Origin: UBA1426 sp050953365 | GTDB taxonomy: Bacteria > Bacillota > Clostridia > Peptostreptococcales > Anaerovoracaceae | NCBI GenBank assembly: GCA_050953365.1 | Contig: JBMNMN010000018.1 | Span: 8,439-72,438, forward strand | Direction: 5' to 3' | Length of the DNA: 64,000 bases | Shown: piece after piece, positions 1 through 8,252 of the stretch | Position numbering within the stretch: position 1 is the first letter of the stretch | Layout: every line of letters begins with the position of its first letter | Translations under genes and position numbers: made by a program | Notes under the pieces: model-generated | Databases searched by the model: none | Seen by the model: only the letters and a program-made list of their open reading frames with translations | Told to the model about the DNA's origin: nothing

Positions 1-29
1 AATAAGTTAACGCGATTATGTAATGTAAG

Positions 30-55
30 GGACGGTTCCTTCTGGGACCGTCCTT
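30..55 (+). terminator. Stem-loop, probable terminator of the gene upstream of the window
   Basis: A 10-bp stem (GGACGGTTCC, 30-39; GGGACCGTCC, 44-53) with one wobble pair closes a TTCT loop and is followed by a short pyrimidine run. It lies between the window edge and the first gene, so it most likely ends transcription arriving from upstream. GGGACGGT-type palindromes also occur as dispersed repeats in some Clostridia, so a repeat origin is possible. Confidence 0.5.
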
Positions 56-88
56 CTAAGAATTAAAACAATTTGGAGCGAGCAGTAA

Positions 89-382
89 ATGTTTTGTGGA
101 GTAAAGTTTTGCGGGGGCTGCAATCCCAGATTTGAGAGGGGCAAAGTATTAGAACAGCTGAAGGAACACTTTGCAGATCGAATAGAATTTTCGTATGCGC
201 AGGAAGGAACCGAATACGATATATTGCTGATCATCGGAGGCTGCGCTAATTGTTGCGCTTCATTTTGCCAATATAAGACTAAAAAAGGCAATATCAAGCT
301 TTGGGATGGCAGCCATGTAGAACGGATCATTGAGGAATTTGAACGAGAACTATCCTCGGCGGCCGGCGCCGACGAGAGATGA
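89..382 (+). CDS. Small cysteine-rich protein of unknown function, first gene of the 4-hydroxybutyrate operon
   Basis: A 97-residue protein with seven cysteines in two clusters: Cys3, Cys8 and Cys11 (FCGGCNPR) near the N-terminus and Cys52, Cys55, Cys56 and Cys60 in the middle. The second cluster follows a hydrophobic strand (residues 45-51). There is no signal peptide or membrane segment. The start has a GGAG motif about ten bases upstream. The gene precedes 4-hydroxybutyrate CoA-transferase by 48 bases on the same strand, with no terminator between, so they are probably co-transcribed. The spacing of the cysteines suggests a bound metal or Fe-S centre, or a redox-active thiol role; this is inference. 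I do not recognise a characterised family and assign no function. Confidence 0.8.
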   Translation: MFCGVKFCGGCNPRFERGKVLEQLKEHFADRIEFSYAQEGTEYDILLIIGGCANCCASFCQYKTKKGNIKLWDGSHVERIIEEFERELSSAAGADER

Positions 383-430
383 TAAAGCATCAATGACATA
401 CAATTTATGATCAAAAGAGGAGGTAATACT

Positions 431-1738
431 ATGAGCTGGAAGGATGATTACAAGAGGAAGTTATGTACTCCGGAAGAGGCGGTAAAGCATATCAAAAGCG
501 GAGACACGGTGGTTTTGGCTCACTGCGTCGGTGAACCCCCGGCACTGGTTGAGGCCATGGTAAAGTGCGCAGATCAATATGAAAATGTGGAAATCAAGCA
601 TATGGTCAGTCTGGGCAGCGGCGCCTATGCACAGCCGGGCATGGAAAAGCATTTTCGGGTGAACCCCATGTTCCTCAGCGCCAATGTGAGATGCGCCGTT
701 GAAGAGGGAAGAGGAGACTATACTCCGACTTTCTTCCACGAAGTGCCCAAATTGATCCGCGAAGGAAAGCTCAAATGCGACGTGGCAATGGCGCAGGTAT
801 CCCCGCCGGATGAAAACGGGTATTGCAGTCTGGGAACCTCCGTGGACTATACCTGGCAGGCCATTAAGACGGCAAAGCTGGTATTGGTTCAGGTGAACGA
901 TCAGATGCCCAGGACCTTCGGGGACAAGGTGCATGTGGACGATTTTGACTATATCGTTGAGGCCTCCACACCTCTGTTTGAAATAAAACCTCCTAAAATT
1001 ACAGAGGTGGAAGAAAAGATCGGCCGCTATTGCGCGTCTCTAATCGAGGACGGATCTACTTTGCAATTAGGTATCGGCGGTATTCCGGATGCGGTCATGC
1101 TTTTCCTTGATGATAAAAAGGACCTTGGAATCCACTCCGAAATGATTTCTGACGGAACGCTGGCGCTTTACGAAAAGGGTGTTATCACCGGGAAATATAA
1201 GAATTTTGACAAAGAAAAAATGACGGTCACCTTCCTTATGGGAACGAGAAAACTCTATGATTTTGCCCATGAAAATCCCGTCGTAGAGCTGAGAACGGTA
1301 GACTACACTAACCATCCGGCGGTTATCATGAAACAGCATAAGATGGTTTCCATTAACTCTGCTATTCAAGTGGATCTGCAGGGACAGGTAGTTGCGGAAG
1401 CAATGGGCCTCCGTCAGTTCTCCGGCGTAGGAGGTCAGGTGGACTTTGTTCGTGGTGTTGCCATGGGTGAAGGCGGAAAAGCTATTATTGCCATGCCGTC
1501 CGTTACAATAAAGAAGGATGGGACTATGATCTCTAAGATAGTCGCATTTGTGGATCATGGAGCTCCGATTACTACATCCAGAAACGATGTAGACTATGTG
1601 GTTACAGAGTACGGCATTGCGCCTTTAAAGGGCAAGTGTCTGAGAGAGCGGGCAAGGAATCTTATCAACATTGCTCATCCAAGCGTACGTGATGAGTTGG
1701 CAGAAGAATTTGAACGTCGTTTCTTTGAAAAATTTTAA
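431..1738 (+). CDS. abfT: 4-hydroxybutyrate CoA-transferase (acetyl-CoA hydrolase/transferase family)
   Basis: Transfers CoA from acetyl-CoA or butyryl-CoA to 4-hydroxybutyrate in the cytoplasm, the activation step before dehydration of 4-hydroxybutyryl-CoA in clostridial succinate/GABA fermentation. At 435 residues it has the usual length. The glycine-rich motif GIGGIPD lies at 214-220 and the expected catalytic glutamate at Glu237 in HSEM, matching the position known for this family (near 238). The start at 431 is chosen over an upstream ATG at 407 because AGAGGAGGT sits directly before it. The next gene is 4-hydroxybutyrate dehydrogenase, 12 bases on, which narrows the substrate to 4-hydroxybutyrate. 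The dehydratase of the pathway (AbfD) is not in the window. Confidence 0.88.
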   Translation: MSWKDDYKRKLCTPEEAVKHIKSGDTVVLAHCVGEPPALVEAMVKCADQYENVEIKHMVSLGSGAYAQPGMEKHFRVNPMFLSANVRCAVEEGRGDYTPTFFHEVPKLIREGKLKCDVAMAQVSPPDENGYCSLGTSVDYTWQAIKTAKLVLVQVNDQMPRTFGDKVHVDDFDYIVEASTPLFEIKPPKITEVEEKIGRYCASLIEDGSTLQLGIGGIPDAVMLFLDDKKDLGIHSEMISDGTLALYEKGVITGKYKNFDKEKMTVTFLMGTRKLYDFAHENPVVELRTVDYTNHPAVIMKQHKMVSINSAIQVDLQGQVVAEAMGLRQFSGVGGQVDFVRGVAMGEGGKAIIAMPSVTIKKDGTMISKIVAFVDHGAPITTSRNDVDYVVTEYGIAPLKGKCLRERARNLINIAHPSVRDELAEEFERRFFEKF

Positions 1739-1750
1739 GGAGGTAGGGAG

Positions 1751-2869
1751 ATGCTGGCACTGAGAGTTGTTCCAAAGATATACTATTTCGATACCTTTAA
1801 AGAATTCCACGATGAGTTCAAAGTGGGAAAAAACGATCTGGTAGTAACCAACGAATGGCTTTACACGCCATACATGAAACCCCTCGGAATTGAAACAAAC
1901 GTTATTTTCCAGGAAAAATTCGGAGCCGGAGAACCTTCCGATGAGATGATCGATGCCATGGCGATGGAAATGAAGAAGTACGATTTTGATCGCATCATCG
2001 CTTTCGGAGGCGGCACTATCGTTGATATCTGTAAAATTTTAGCCCTGGATGTTCCGGAGAAATCCGTCGACCTGTTTACCGGTGCCGTTGCGCCGGTAAA
2101 GAAAAAGCAGCTGGTGGTTGTACCCACAACCTGCGGAACGGGCAGTGAAGTGACCAATGTGGCCATTGCAGAGCTCAAATCTCTTAAAACAAAGAAGGGA
2201 ATTGCAGTAGAAGAAACTTATGCAGATATTGCCGTTCTCGTACCCGAAACCATAAACGGACTTCCGTATAAGTTCTTTGTTACAAGCTCCGTCGATGCGT
2301 TAATCCATGCCATTGAATCTTACCTCTCGCCGAAGGCATCTCCTTTCACCGAGATGTATTCCTTGCAGGCCATTAAGATGATTATGGAGGGATATAAGGA
2401 AATCGTTGCCAACGGAGAGGATGCGCGGTTCAAGTATTTGAAGAATTTCGTCCTCGCTTCCAACTACGCCGGAATCGCTTTCGGAAATGCGGGTTGCGCT
2501 GCGGTTCACGCCCTGTCCTATTCCATCGGCGGCGCGTTCCACGTTCCTCACGGTGAAGCGAATTACCAGTTCTTCACGGAAGTCTTCAAGATGTACATGC
2601 GCAAGGATCCGAAAGGAAAGATCGTACAAGCCACGAAGATCTTTGCCGATGCGCTTGGCTGCGATCCGGAGGGCGACGTTTACGGAGAACTTGAGAAGTT
2701 CCTCAACAAGCTTATCGTGAAGAAGCCCTTAAGAGAGTACGGCATGGTTGAATCCCAGATTGACGAATTCACGGACATGACCATTGCCAACCAGCAGAGA
2801 CTTCTGGCAAATAACTACGTATTCTTAGAAAGAGATGAGATCAGAGAGATCTTTGCAAACTTGTATTAG
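1751..2869 (+). CDS. 4hbD: NAD-dependent 4-hydroxybutyrate dehydrogenase (iron-type alcohol dehydrogenase)
   Basis: Interconverts succinate semialdehyde and 4-hydroxybutyrate, feeding the CoA-transferase encoded just upstream. The 372-residue protein is a group III, iron-dependent alcohol dehydrogenase. It shows the NAD-binding FGGGTIVD, the PTTCGTGSEVTN loop, and metal-ligand blocks DALIHAIE and HVPHGEANY. It resembles the Clostridium kluyveri enzyme closely along its length as I remember that sequence, including the GEPSDEMI and PTTCGTGSEVTNV stretches. A strong AAGGAGGT ribosome-binding site lies between the two genes. A terminator follows the stop, so the operon ends here. Confidence 0.9.
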   Translation: MLALRVVPKIYYFDTFKEFHDEFKVGKNDLVVTNEWLYTPYMKPLGIETNVIFQEKFGAGEPSDEMIDAMAMEMKKYDFDRIIAFGGGTIVDICKILALDVPEKSVDLFTGAVAPVKKKQLVVVPTTCGTGSEVTNVAIAELKSLKTKKGIAVEETYADIAVLVPETINGLPYKFFVTSSVDALIHAIESYLSPKASPFTEMYSLQAIKMIMEGYKEIVANGEDARFKYLKNFVLASNYAGIAFGNAGCAAVHALSYSIGGAFHVPHGEANYQFFTEVFKMYMRKDPKGKIVQATKIFADALGCDPEGDVYGELEKFLNKLIVKKPLREYGMVESQIDEFTDMTIANQQRLLANNYVFLERDEIREIFANLY

Positions 2870-2879
2870 TACGTGATCC

Positions 2880-2916
2880 AAGCCGGACAGGGAAAATGGA
2901 GCCTGTCCGGCTTTTT
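2880..2916 (+). terminator. Rho-independent terminator of the 4-hydroxybutyrate operon
   Basis: A perfect 12-bp stem (AAGCCGGACAGG, 2880-2891; complement at 2902-2913) with a 10-base loop, followed by TTTTTT. It begins 10 bases after the 4hbD stop codon. Confidence 0.92.
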
Positions 2917-2956
2917 TAATGAACAATTAGGCGCATGTCGGATAGTATTTACGCAC

Positions 2957-3066
2957 GATAGGAGTATCTCCTTGGAAACCGGCGGCATTTTTGATGCGCA
3001 CCGGCAAATCAACAGCGCATAAAATGCCGTAAGATGTTGACGGTTTCTACGGAGATACGTCCTATC
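2957..3066. repeat. Palindromic repeat element, copy 1 of 3
   Basis: A unit of about 110 bp whose ends are GATAGG and CCTATC. The two arms are imperfect inverted repeats: GATAGGAGTATCTCC, GGAAACCG and GGCATTTTTGATGCGC on the left correspond to reverse-complement blocks on the right, where the right arm has a 9-base bulge. As RNA it would form one long hairpin. This copy differs from the other two in several positions (CTTGG for CTCGG, AAGATGTTGACGG for AAGAGGTTCACGG). It encodes no transposase. The apparent short reading frames on the minus strand share the same repeated peptide in each copy and are artefacts of the repeat. Confidence 0.85.
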
Positions 3067-3075
3067 ATGCCGACT

Positions 3076-3183
3076 GATAGGAGTATCTCCTCGGAAACCG
3101 GCGGCATTTTTGATGCGCCCCGACAAAATCAGCGCATAAAATGCCGTAAGAGGTTCACGGTTTCTACGGAGATACATCCCATC
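3076..3183. repeat. Palindromic repeat element, copy 2 of 3
   Basis: Nearly identical in sequence to copy 3 and separated from copy 1 by nine bases. Same arm structure and same GATAGG ends, with one change in the right end (CCCATC). The close packing in one orientation suggests tandem amplification rather than independent insertion. Confidence 0.85.
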
Positions 3184-3218
3184 ATGTGTACGTAAATCAA
3201 TACACAATTGTATGCATT

Positions 3219-3326
3219 GATAGGAGTATCTCCTCGGAAACCGGCGGCATTTTTGATGCGCCCCGACAAAACCAGCGCATAAAATGCCGTAAGAGGTTCA
3301 CGGTTTCTACGGAGATACATCCTATC
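3219..3326. repeat. Palindromic repeat element, copy 3 of 3
   Basis: Same 108-bp unit. Here the inverted symmetry extends outward: TATGCAT at 3211-3217 and ATGCATA at 3327-3333, giving arms of over 50 bases. A possible -10 hexamer TATAAT (3346-3351) for the following flavodoxin-ferredoxin gene lies just downstream, so the element occupies the region where a -35 or regulatory sequence would be expected. Confidence 0.85.
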
Positions 3327-3370
3327 ATGCATAAGTAGAATCATGTATAATTATATAGGAGGGTGAGCCG

Positions 3371-4141
3371 ATGATTTTTTGTTTTTCCGGTACCGGAAAT
3401 TCTCTGTCCGTTGCTAAGACGCTTTCCGCGGCCTGCGATGACACTCTTCTATCAATTCCCGAAGAAATGAAACGAAACAGGCAGAGCTATAAGTACTTCC
3501 TCGGTGAGGGCGAGTCTATTGGGTTCGTCTTTCCAGTTTACGCCTGGGCAGCTCCTGCAATGGTTATGGAGTTCATTGAAAAGCTATCCATTCCAAACTA
3601 TGAAGATAACTACACATACTCCGTAGCAACCTGCGGCGATTTTATAGGTAACACTATGGAGGCTTTAATAAAGGTTTTGAAAAAGAAAGGGCTCACACTG
3701 CACAGCAGCTTCTCGGTCGTTATGCCCAGCAATTATATTATTTTGTCTGACGTGGACTCTGAAGAGATAGAAGAGAAAAAGCTTCGGGAAGCCGATATAC
3801 GTATGAAATATATTGCAGAGATTATTCGTGACCGGAAAAGAGGTGTCTTTGACGTTAAGAAGGGTCCCGTCCCCGTGTTTTTAACGAATGTTATCAATCC
3901 TTTATTTAATAAGTATGCAAGGACAGCGGACAAATTTTATGCAACGGATGTCTGCACTTCATGTGGACGATGTGAAGAAATATGCCCTGTCGGGAGTATA
4001 GCAGTTAACGGTAAGCCTGCCTGGGGCAAGGACTGTACCCAATGTCTGGCTTGCATCAACAGTTGCCCTGTAAAGGCGATTCAGTATGGAAAGAAGACGA
4101 TCAATAAAGGCAGATATCTGCATCCCATTCTGAGAAAATAA
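3371..4141 (+). CDS. EFR1-type flavodoxin/2x[4Fe-4S] ferredoxin fusion protein
   Basis: A 256-residue cytoplasmic electron-transfer protein. Residues 1-150 form a flavodoxin-like domain; FSGTGNS at 5-11 is the FMN phosphate-binding loop. The C-terminus holds two [4Fe-4S] motifs: Cys195, 198, 201 with Cys205 before Pro, and Cys222, 225, 228 with Cys232 before Pro. The family (EFR1, common in anaerobic Clostridia) has no well-defined partner. It is a single-gene unit: the three palindromic repeats lie upstream and the aconitase promoter downstream. A GGAGGGTGAG ribosome-binding site precedes the start. The physiological electron donor and acceptor cannot be read from the sequence. Confidence 0.85.
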   Translation: MIFCFSGTGNSLSVAKTLSAACDDTLLSIPEEMKRNRQSYKYFLGEGESIGFVFPVYAWAAPAMVMEFIEKLSIPNYEDNYTYSVATCGDFIGNTMEALIKVLKKKGLTLHSSFSVVMPSNYIILSDVDSEEIEEKKLREADIRMKYIAEIIRDRKRGVFDVKKGPVPVFLTNVINPLFNKYARTADKFYATDVCTSCGRCEEICPVGSIAVNGKPAWGKDCTQCLACINSCPVKAIQYGKKTINKGRYLHPILRK

Positions 4142-4255
4142 TGGAATATTCCGGTAATAGAATATTTCAGAAATAGTTGTTGTCAAAAAGTTCTTCTCAT
4201 CTTTTTTAATTTCTATGCACTTTTATGATCCTATACAAGGGTTCATGTTTTTTGG

Positions 4256-4306
4256 TTGACAGATAAAAGCGAAAGCCCTATAATTGTATACAAGAATACA
4301 ATTATA
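4256..4306 (+). promoter_or_regulatory. Promoter and GntR-type operator of the acn-icd-gntR operon
   Basis: A consensus sigma-70/A promoter: TTGACA (4256-4261), 17-base spacer, TATAAT (4279-4284). Overlapping the -10 is a perfect 11-bp inverted repeat, TATAATTGTAT (4279-4289) and ATACAATTATA (4296-4306). Its left part contains the 10-bp palindrome TTGTATACAA (4284-4293), a pattern typical of FCD-type GntR regulators. The likely ligand-responsive repressor is the GntR protein encoded as the last gene of the same operon; this is inference. A leader of roughly 85 bases separates the -10 from the aconitase start. Confidence 0.8.
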
Positions 4307-4378
4307 ATCGGGGAATTGAAACCAAGCGTCAGAACGTCTTAAATCGACACAAAAAGCGAAGGAAAGGACATAGCAATT

Positions 4379-6316
4379 ATGAAAGGCACACTCACTTACA
4401 AGATATTGAAGGATCATTTAATCAGCGGGGATTTGAAGCCCGGCGAGGAAATTACCGTCCGCATCGATCAAACTCTGACCCAGGATTCAACGGGGACCAT
4501 GGTTTACCTTCAGCTGGAGGCTATGAATGTGGACCGGATTAAAACGGAACTGTCCGTTGCATATATCGATCATAATACATTGCAGACCGGTTTTGAAAAT
4601 GCCGACGATCACGCCTTTATCGAAAGTGTAGCCAAACGCCACGGCATATTGTTTTCCAAACCGGGAAACGGCATATGCCATCAACTCCATCTGGAAAATT
4701 ACGGAATCCCGGGTAAGACTCTCCTTGGATCCGACAGCCACACGCCTACCGGGGGCGGTTTAGGCATGATAGCCATCGGCGCGGGCGGACTGGATGTGGC
4801 CGTTGCCATGGCACAGGGAAGCTATAGTCTTAAGGTTCCGCAGGTCGTTGGAGTCAAGCTTACCGGAAAGCTGCTGCCCTGGGTATCCGCTAAGGATGTA
4901 ATTCTTCATATTCTCCGCGTTCTGACCGTGAAGGGCGGCGTGGGAAAGGTGATTGAATATTTCGGCGAAGGCGTCGCCACTTTGTCGGTAACGGATCGGG
5001 CCACCATTACGAATATGGGAGCGGAGCTTGGCGCTACCACCTCCGTCTTCCCCAGCGACGAAAATACGAAGGCTTATTTGGCGTCTCAGGGCAGGGAAAA
5101 AGATTATGTGCCTTTGTCAGCGGATGCGGATGCGGAATACGATCATATTCTCGAGGTAAATCTTTCTGAATTAGTACCTTTGGCTGCCAAGCCTCACAGC
5201 CCTGACAATGTGGCTCCCGTGGCGGAAATCGGACCCATTGTCATCCACCAGGTAGCCATCGGAAGCTGTACCAACTCTTCTTATGCGGATTTGATGAAAG
5301 TGGCAGAGATCCTCAAAGGAAGGAAAGTCCATCCGGATGTCAGCTTGGTCATCTCTCCGGGCTCCAGTAAAATTCTCTCCAAGCTGGCGGAGAATGGAGC
5401 TCTGGCGCATATGATAAACGCCGGAGCCAGGGTGATCGAATGCGCTTGCGGTCCGTGCATCGGAATGGGACAGGCCCCCAGATCCGGCGGTGTATCTCTG
5501 AGAACTTTTAACCGCAACTTCAAAGGACGCAGCGGTACGGCGGATGCAGAGGTTTACTTGGTCAGTCCCGAAACCGCGGCCATTTCAGCCGTTATGGGCG
5601 TTTTGACCGACGGAATGAAGAGCGGGTTTGATCTTCCGGAGATTGAAGAGGCAGTCTTTAAACCCAACGATAATTACATGGTCTATCCGGAAGGTTTCAA
5701 CAAGCAGAATACGCCTCTGGTCATGGGACCCAACATCAAACCCTTCCCGCTTAATAAACCCATGGGAGACACGATCGAAGGCAGCGTAGTGTTGGTTGCG
5801 GAGGACAATATAACCACGGATGACATCATGCCCTCCAATGCGAAACTTCTCCCGTATCGGTCCAATATCCCCCATCTGTCCAATTACTGTTTTTCAACCA
5901 TTGATGAAGGCTTTCCCGCACGCTGTAAGGCAGCAGAGGACGGCATCATCATTGCCGGGGCCAATTACGGACAGGGAAGCAGCAGAGAGCATGCAGCTCT
6001 GGTACCGCTCTATTTGGGGATTCGATTTGTCATCGCTAAGTCCTATGCGAGGATTCACCGCTCCAACCTGATCAACAGCGGAATCCTGCCCTTGGTCTTT
6101 GCCAATCCGGAGGATTACAATGATTTCGTTTTAGGACAGAGACTGCGCATCGAGAACGCAAAACAAGAAATGGGCAAGAATACAATCATCGTCAAGAACC
6201 TGGATACGGGGAAGGAATATGAAACCGTTGGGAACTTTACGCCGGAGGAGCATGCAATTCTGTTGGCCGGCGGAAAGATCAACATGATCAAGGATGCGGC
6301 AGGTATACGAGAATAG
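4379..6316 (+). CDS. acn: Aconitate hydratase
   Basis: Isomerises citrate to isocitrate through cis-aconitate. The 645-residue length matches the shorter aconitase form common in Clostridia, close to mitochondrial-type and isopropylmalate-isomerase-like aconitases. The [4Fe-4S] ligands are Cys297 (SCTNSS), Cys357 and Cys360 (CACGPC). Substrate-site motifs GSDSHTPTGGG and, in the swivel domain, YGQGSSREHAAL are intact. It is the first gene of an operon with isocitrate dehydrogenase (29-base gap) and a GntR regulator. This gives the citrate-to-2-oxoglutarate arm used for glutamate synthesis in anaerobes; citrate synthase is not in the window. Confidence 0.93.
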   Translation: MKGTLTYKILKDHLISGDLKPGEEITVRIDQTLTQDSTGTMVYLQLEAMNVDRIKTELSVAYIDHNTLQTGFENADDHAFIESVAKRHGILFSKPGNGICHQLHLENYGIPGKTLLGSDSHTPTGGGLGMIAIGAGGLDVAVAMAQGSYSLKVPQVVGVKLTGKLLPWVSAKDVILHILRVLTVKGGVGKVIEYFGEGVATLSVTDRATITNMGAELGATTSVFPSDENTKAYLASQGREKDYVPLSADADAEYDHILEVNLSELVPLAAKPHSPDNVAPVAEIGPIVIHQVAIGSCTNSSYADLMKVAEILKGRKVHPDVSLVISPGSSKILSKLAENGALAHMINAGARVIECACGPCIGMGQAPRSGGVSLRTFNRNFKGRSGTADAEVYLVSPETAAISAVMGVLTDGMKSGFDLPEIEEAVFKPNDNYMVYPEGFNKQNTPLVMGPNIKPFPLNKPMGDTIEGSVVLVAEDNITTDDIMPSNAKLLPYRSNIPHLSNYCFSTIDEGFPARCKAAEDGIIIAGANYGQGSSREHAALVPLYLGIRFVIAKSYARIHRSNLINSGILPLVFANPEDYNDFVLGQRLRIENAKQEMGKNTIIVKNLDTGKEYETVGNFTPEEHAILLAGGKINMIKDAAGIRE

Positions 6317-6345
6317 GAAAAGGCATTTGGACAAAGGAGAAGACA

Positions 6346-7488
6346 ATGAACTATACAGATGCATTTGAAAAGATTATTGAGGAGCAGCTGGCACGCATTG
6401 AGAGAATCAAGCAAAACCAGACTCCCGTCGACTATACAAGTTTGGATAAAATAATAATCGGCGTCATCGGCGGAGACGGAATAGGTCCCACTATCACGGC
6501 GCAGGCCAGGCGTGTGCTTGAAGAGATTCTGAAGGAAGAGGTCTTGGCCGGGAAGGTGGAATTTCGTACGATAGACGGCTGTACTATCGAAAACCGCCAG
6601 GCTGCGGGAAAAGCAATCCCCGACGATGTGCTTGAGGAAATCAAGAAATGCCACGTGCTGCTCAAAGGACCCACCACAACTCCCAGAAAAGGAGACAAAG
6701 GCATCAATGTGGAAAGCGCCAACGTAGCCATGCGAAAAGAACTGGATCTCTTTGCTAACGTGCGCCCCGTCAAGGTACCCGAACTCGGAATCGATTGGAC
6801 CTTTTTCAGAGAAAACACGGAGTGCCTCTATGCCATGGGAAGCCGAGGGATTCATGTAACCGATGATCTTGCCGTGGATTTTCGTGTCATTACTACGCCG
6901 GGTACGGAGCGCATTGCCCGCCTTGCTTTTGATTATGCCAGACGTAACGGAAAGAAGAGAGTTACCATCGTTACCAAGGCCAACGTGGTGAAGGCAACGG
7001 ACGGGAAGTTTTTAGATGTGTGCAAGGCTGTTGCAAAAGAGTATCCTGAAATTGAAACCGACGACTGGTATATTGATATTATGACGGCAAAGCTTTTGGA
7101 CGAGAAGCGGAGGAGAGAATTTGAAGTTCTGATCCTTCCCAACCTCTATGGAGACATTCTCACCGATGAAGCGGCAGAAATGCAGGGAGGAGTCGGAACG
7201 GCAGGAAGCGCCAATCTTGGAACTCGTTATGCAATGTTTGAAGCGATTCACGGCTCTGCCCCCAGGATGGTGGAAGAAGGAAGAGCGGCTTATGCGGATC
7301 CGAGCAGCGTAATCAGAGCGGGAGCCATGTTGCTGAATCATATCGGATACCGGCAATATGGAGAAAAACTGCTGGATGCCATCGAAACGTGTACCGTTAA
7401 GGAACGGAAAGTTGTAGTGACCGGAAGGTCGGACGGAGCCACAGGGGCAGAGCTGGCCGACTATATTCTGGAGAAAGTGAGAGGATAA
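6346..7488 (+). CDS. icd: Isocitrate dehydrogenase (isocitrate/isopropylmalate dehydrogenase family)
   Basis: Oxidative decarboxylation of isocitrate to 2-oxoglutarate. The 380-residue protein has an N-terminal extension of about 35 residues before the first strand (IGVIGGDGIGPT), then the substrate motif RENTECLY, the metal-binding block NLYGDILTDEAAE, and the coenzyme-loop start IHGSAP. Operon position after aconitase makes isocitrate the substrate rather than isopropylmalate or homoisocitrate. The coenzyme loop is divergent (GSAPRM rather than GSAPDIAG), so NAD or NADP preference cannot be called. An AAAGGAGA ribosome-binding site precedes the start. Confidence 0.85.
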   Translation: MNYTDAFEKIIEEQLARIERIKQNQTPVDYTSLDKIIIGVIGGDGIGPTITAQARRVLEEILKEEVLAGKVEFRTIDGCTIENRQAAGKAIPDDVLEEIKKCHVLLKGPTTTPRKGDKGINVESANVAMRKELDLFANVRPVKVPELGIDWTFFRENTECLYAMGSRGIHVTDDLAVDFRVITTPGTERIARLAFDYARRNGKKRVTIVTKANVVKATDGKFLDVCKAVAKEYPEIETDDWYIDIMTAKLLDEKRRREFEVLILPNLYGDILTDEAAEMQGGVGTAGSANLGTRYAMFEAIHGSAPRMVEEGRAAYADPSSVIRAGAMLLNHIGYRQYGEKLLDAIETCTVKERKVVVTGRSDGATGAELADYILEKVRG

Positions 7489-7492
7489 AAGG

Positions 7493-8149
7493 ATGAGTAA
7501 AGCGCCATCCGGTGTTCGCATTACAGGCCACCCTCTTTCAGAGAGCATTTTTACAGAACTTCGAAGCGCTATTCTTCGAGGCAGGCTGCGTCCGGGGGAA
7601 AAGGTATCGGAACAGCAGGTCTGCGATAAGTTCGGCCTTTCCCGTACTCCTGTACGCGAAGCATTTCGCCAGCTGGAGCTGGAAGGCCTTATCGAGACGA
7701 TTCCGAACCGAGGCGCATTTGTGGTCGGCTTGACCCAAAGGGACCTGGCGGATCTTTTTGAGATGCGAAAAGCATATGAAATTTTAGCGGTAAAATGGGC
7801 CATCGAACGGATCACAAAAGAGGAGATGGAAAAGCTTGAAGAAGCCTACGAGTTTATGGAATTCTATACGATGAAGCAGGAAGCGGACAAAATGCTGAAC
7901 ATCAACATGCAGTTCCATAATCTCATCTACAAGGCATCTCACAATCGAATGCTGGAACACACCCTTTCCACCTATCAGCTTTATTTAAAGGAAACGGAAA
8001 GCAACAGCGCCTACCTAAATGGGCATTTAGAGGAAGTTCTAAAAGAACATAAGCAGATTTTCGACGCCTTCGTTAATAAGGACCCGGAAAAAGGAATGGT
8101 AGCTGCGGCCATGCATTTGGACAATGCAAAGGCCAGGGCGAGTAAATAA
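7493..8149 (+). CDS. GntR-family transcriptional regulator (FCD subfamily)
   Basis: A 218-residue regulator: N-terminal winged HTH (about residues 15-75, with GEKVSEQQVCDKFGLSRTPV and the wing IPNRGAFV) followed by an all-helical FCD ligand domain. FCD proteins usually bind a metal ion and a carboxylic acid. The gene follows icd by four bases and ends the operon, so the natural target is the palindrome over the acn promoter, with citrate or a related acid as a plausible effector. Both points are inferred from position. Confidence 0.85.
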   Translation: MSKAPSGVRITGHPLSESIFTELRSAILRGRLRPGEKVSEQQVCDKFGLSRTPVREAFRQLELEGLIETIPNRGAFVVGLTQRDLADLFEMRKAYEILAVKWAIERITKEEMEKLEEAYEFMEFYTMKQEADKMLNINMQFHNLIYKASHNRMLEHTLSTYQLYLKETESNSAYLNGHLEEVLKEHKQIFDAFVNKDPEKGMVAAAMHLDNAKARASK

Positions 8150-8180
8150 TCGGGGTTCAATAGGATATCATGAACGAGTA

Positions 8181-8212
8181 AAAAGCATGGTGAAAAAGCC
8201 ATGCTTTTTTAT
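8181..8212 (+). terminator. Rho-independent terminator of the acn-icd-gntR operon
   Basis: An AAAAGCATGG stem pairs with CCATGCTTTT around an 8-base loop and runs into TTTTTT, 32 bases after the gntR stop. Confidence 0.9.
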
Positions 8213-8223
8213 ATATATTCTTC

Positions 8224-8252
8224 TTGATAAACGAAAGGGGGTACTATATAAT
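8224..8252 (+). promoter_or_regulatory. Probable promoter of nrdJ
   Basis: TTGATA (8224-8229), 17-base spacer, TATAAT (8247-8252). The leader to the nrdJ start is about 130 bases. I looked for an adenosylcobalamin riboswitch and for paired NrdR boxes in this leader and saw neither clearly. Confidence 0.65.

Noticed and set aside
407..430. Upstream ATG for the 4-hydroxybutyrate CoA-transferase
   Set aside because: It would place the strong AGAGGAGGT ribosome-binding site inside the coding region and add eight residues not typical of the family.
2957..3326. CRISPR array
   Set aside because: Only three units of over 100 bases, no 30-40 base spacers, no cas genes, and each unit is itself a palindrome.
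2866..3344. Minus-strand reading frames across the three palindromic repeats
   Set aside because: They encode the same peptide again in each repeat copy, overlap each other and have no ribosome-binding sites. They are by-products of the repeat.
7012..7815. Long minus-strand frame (267 codons) opposite icd and gntR
   Set aside because: It lies antisense to two well-supported genes, has atypical composition and no recognisable domain.
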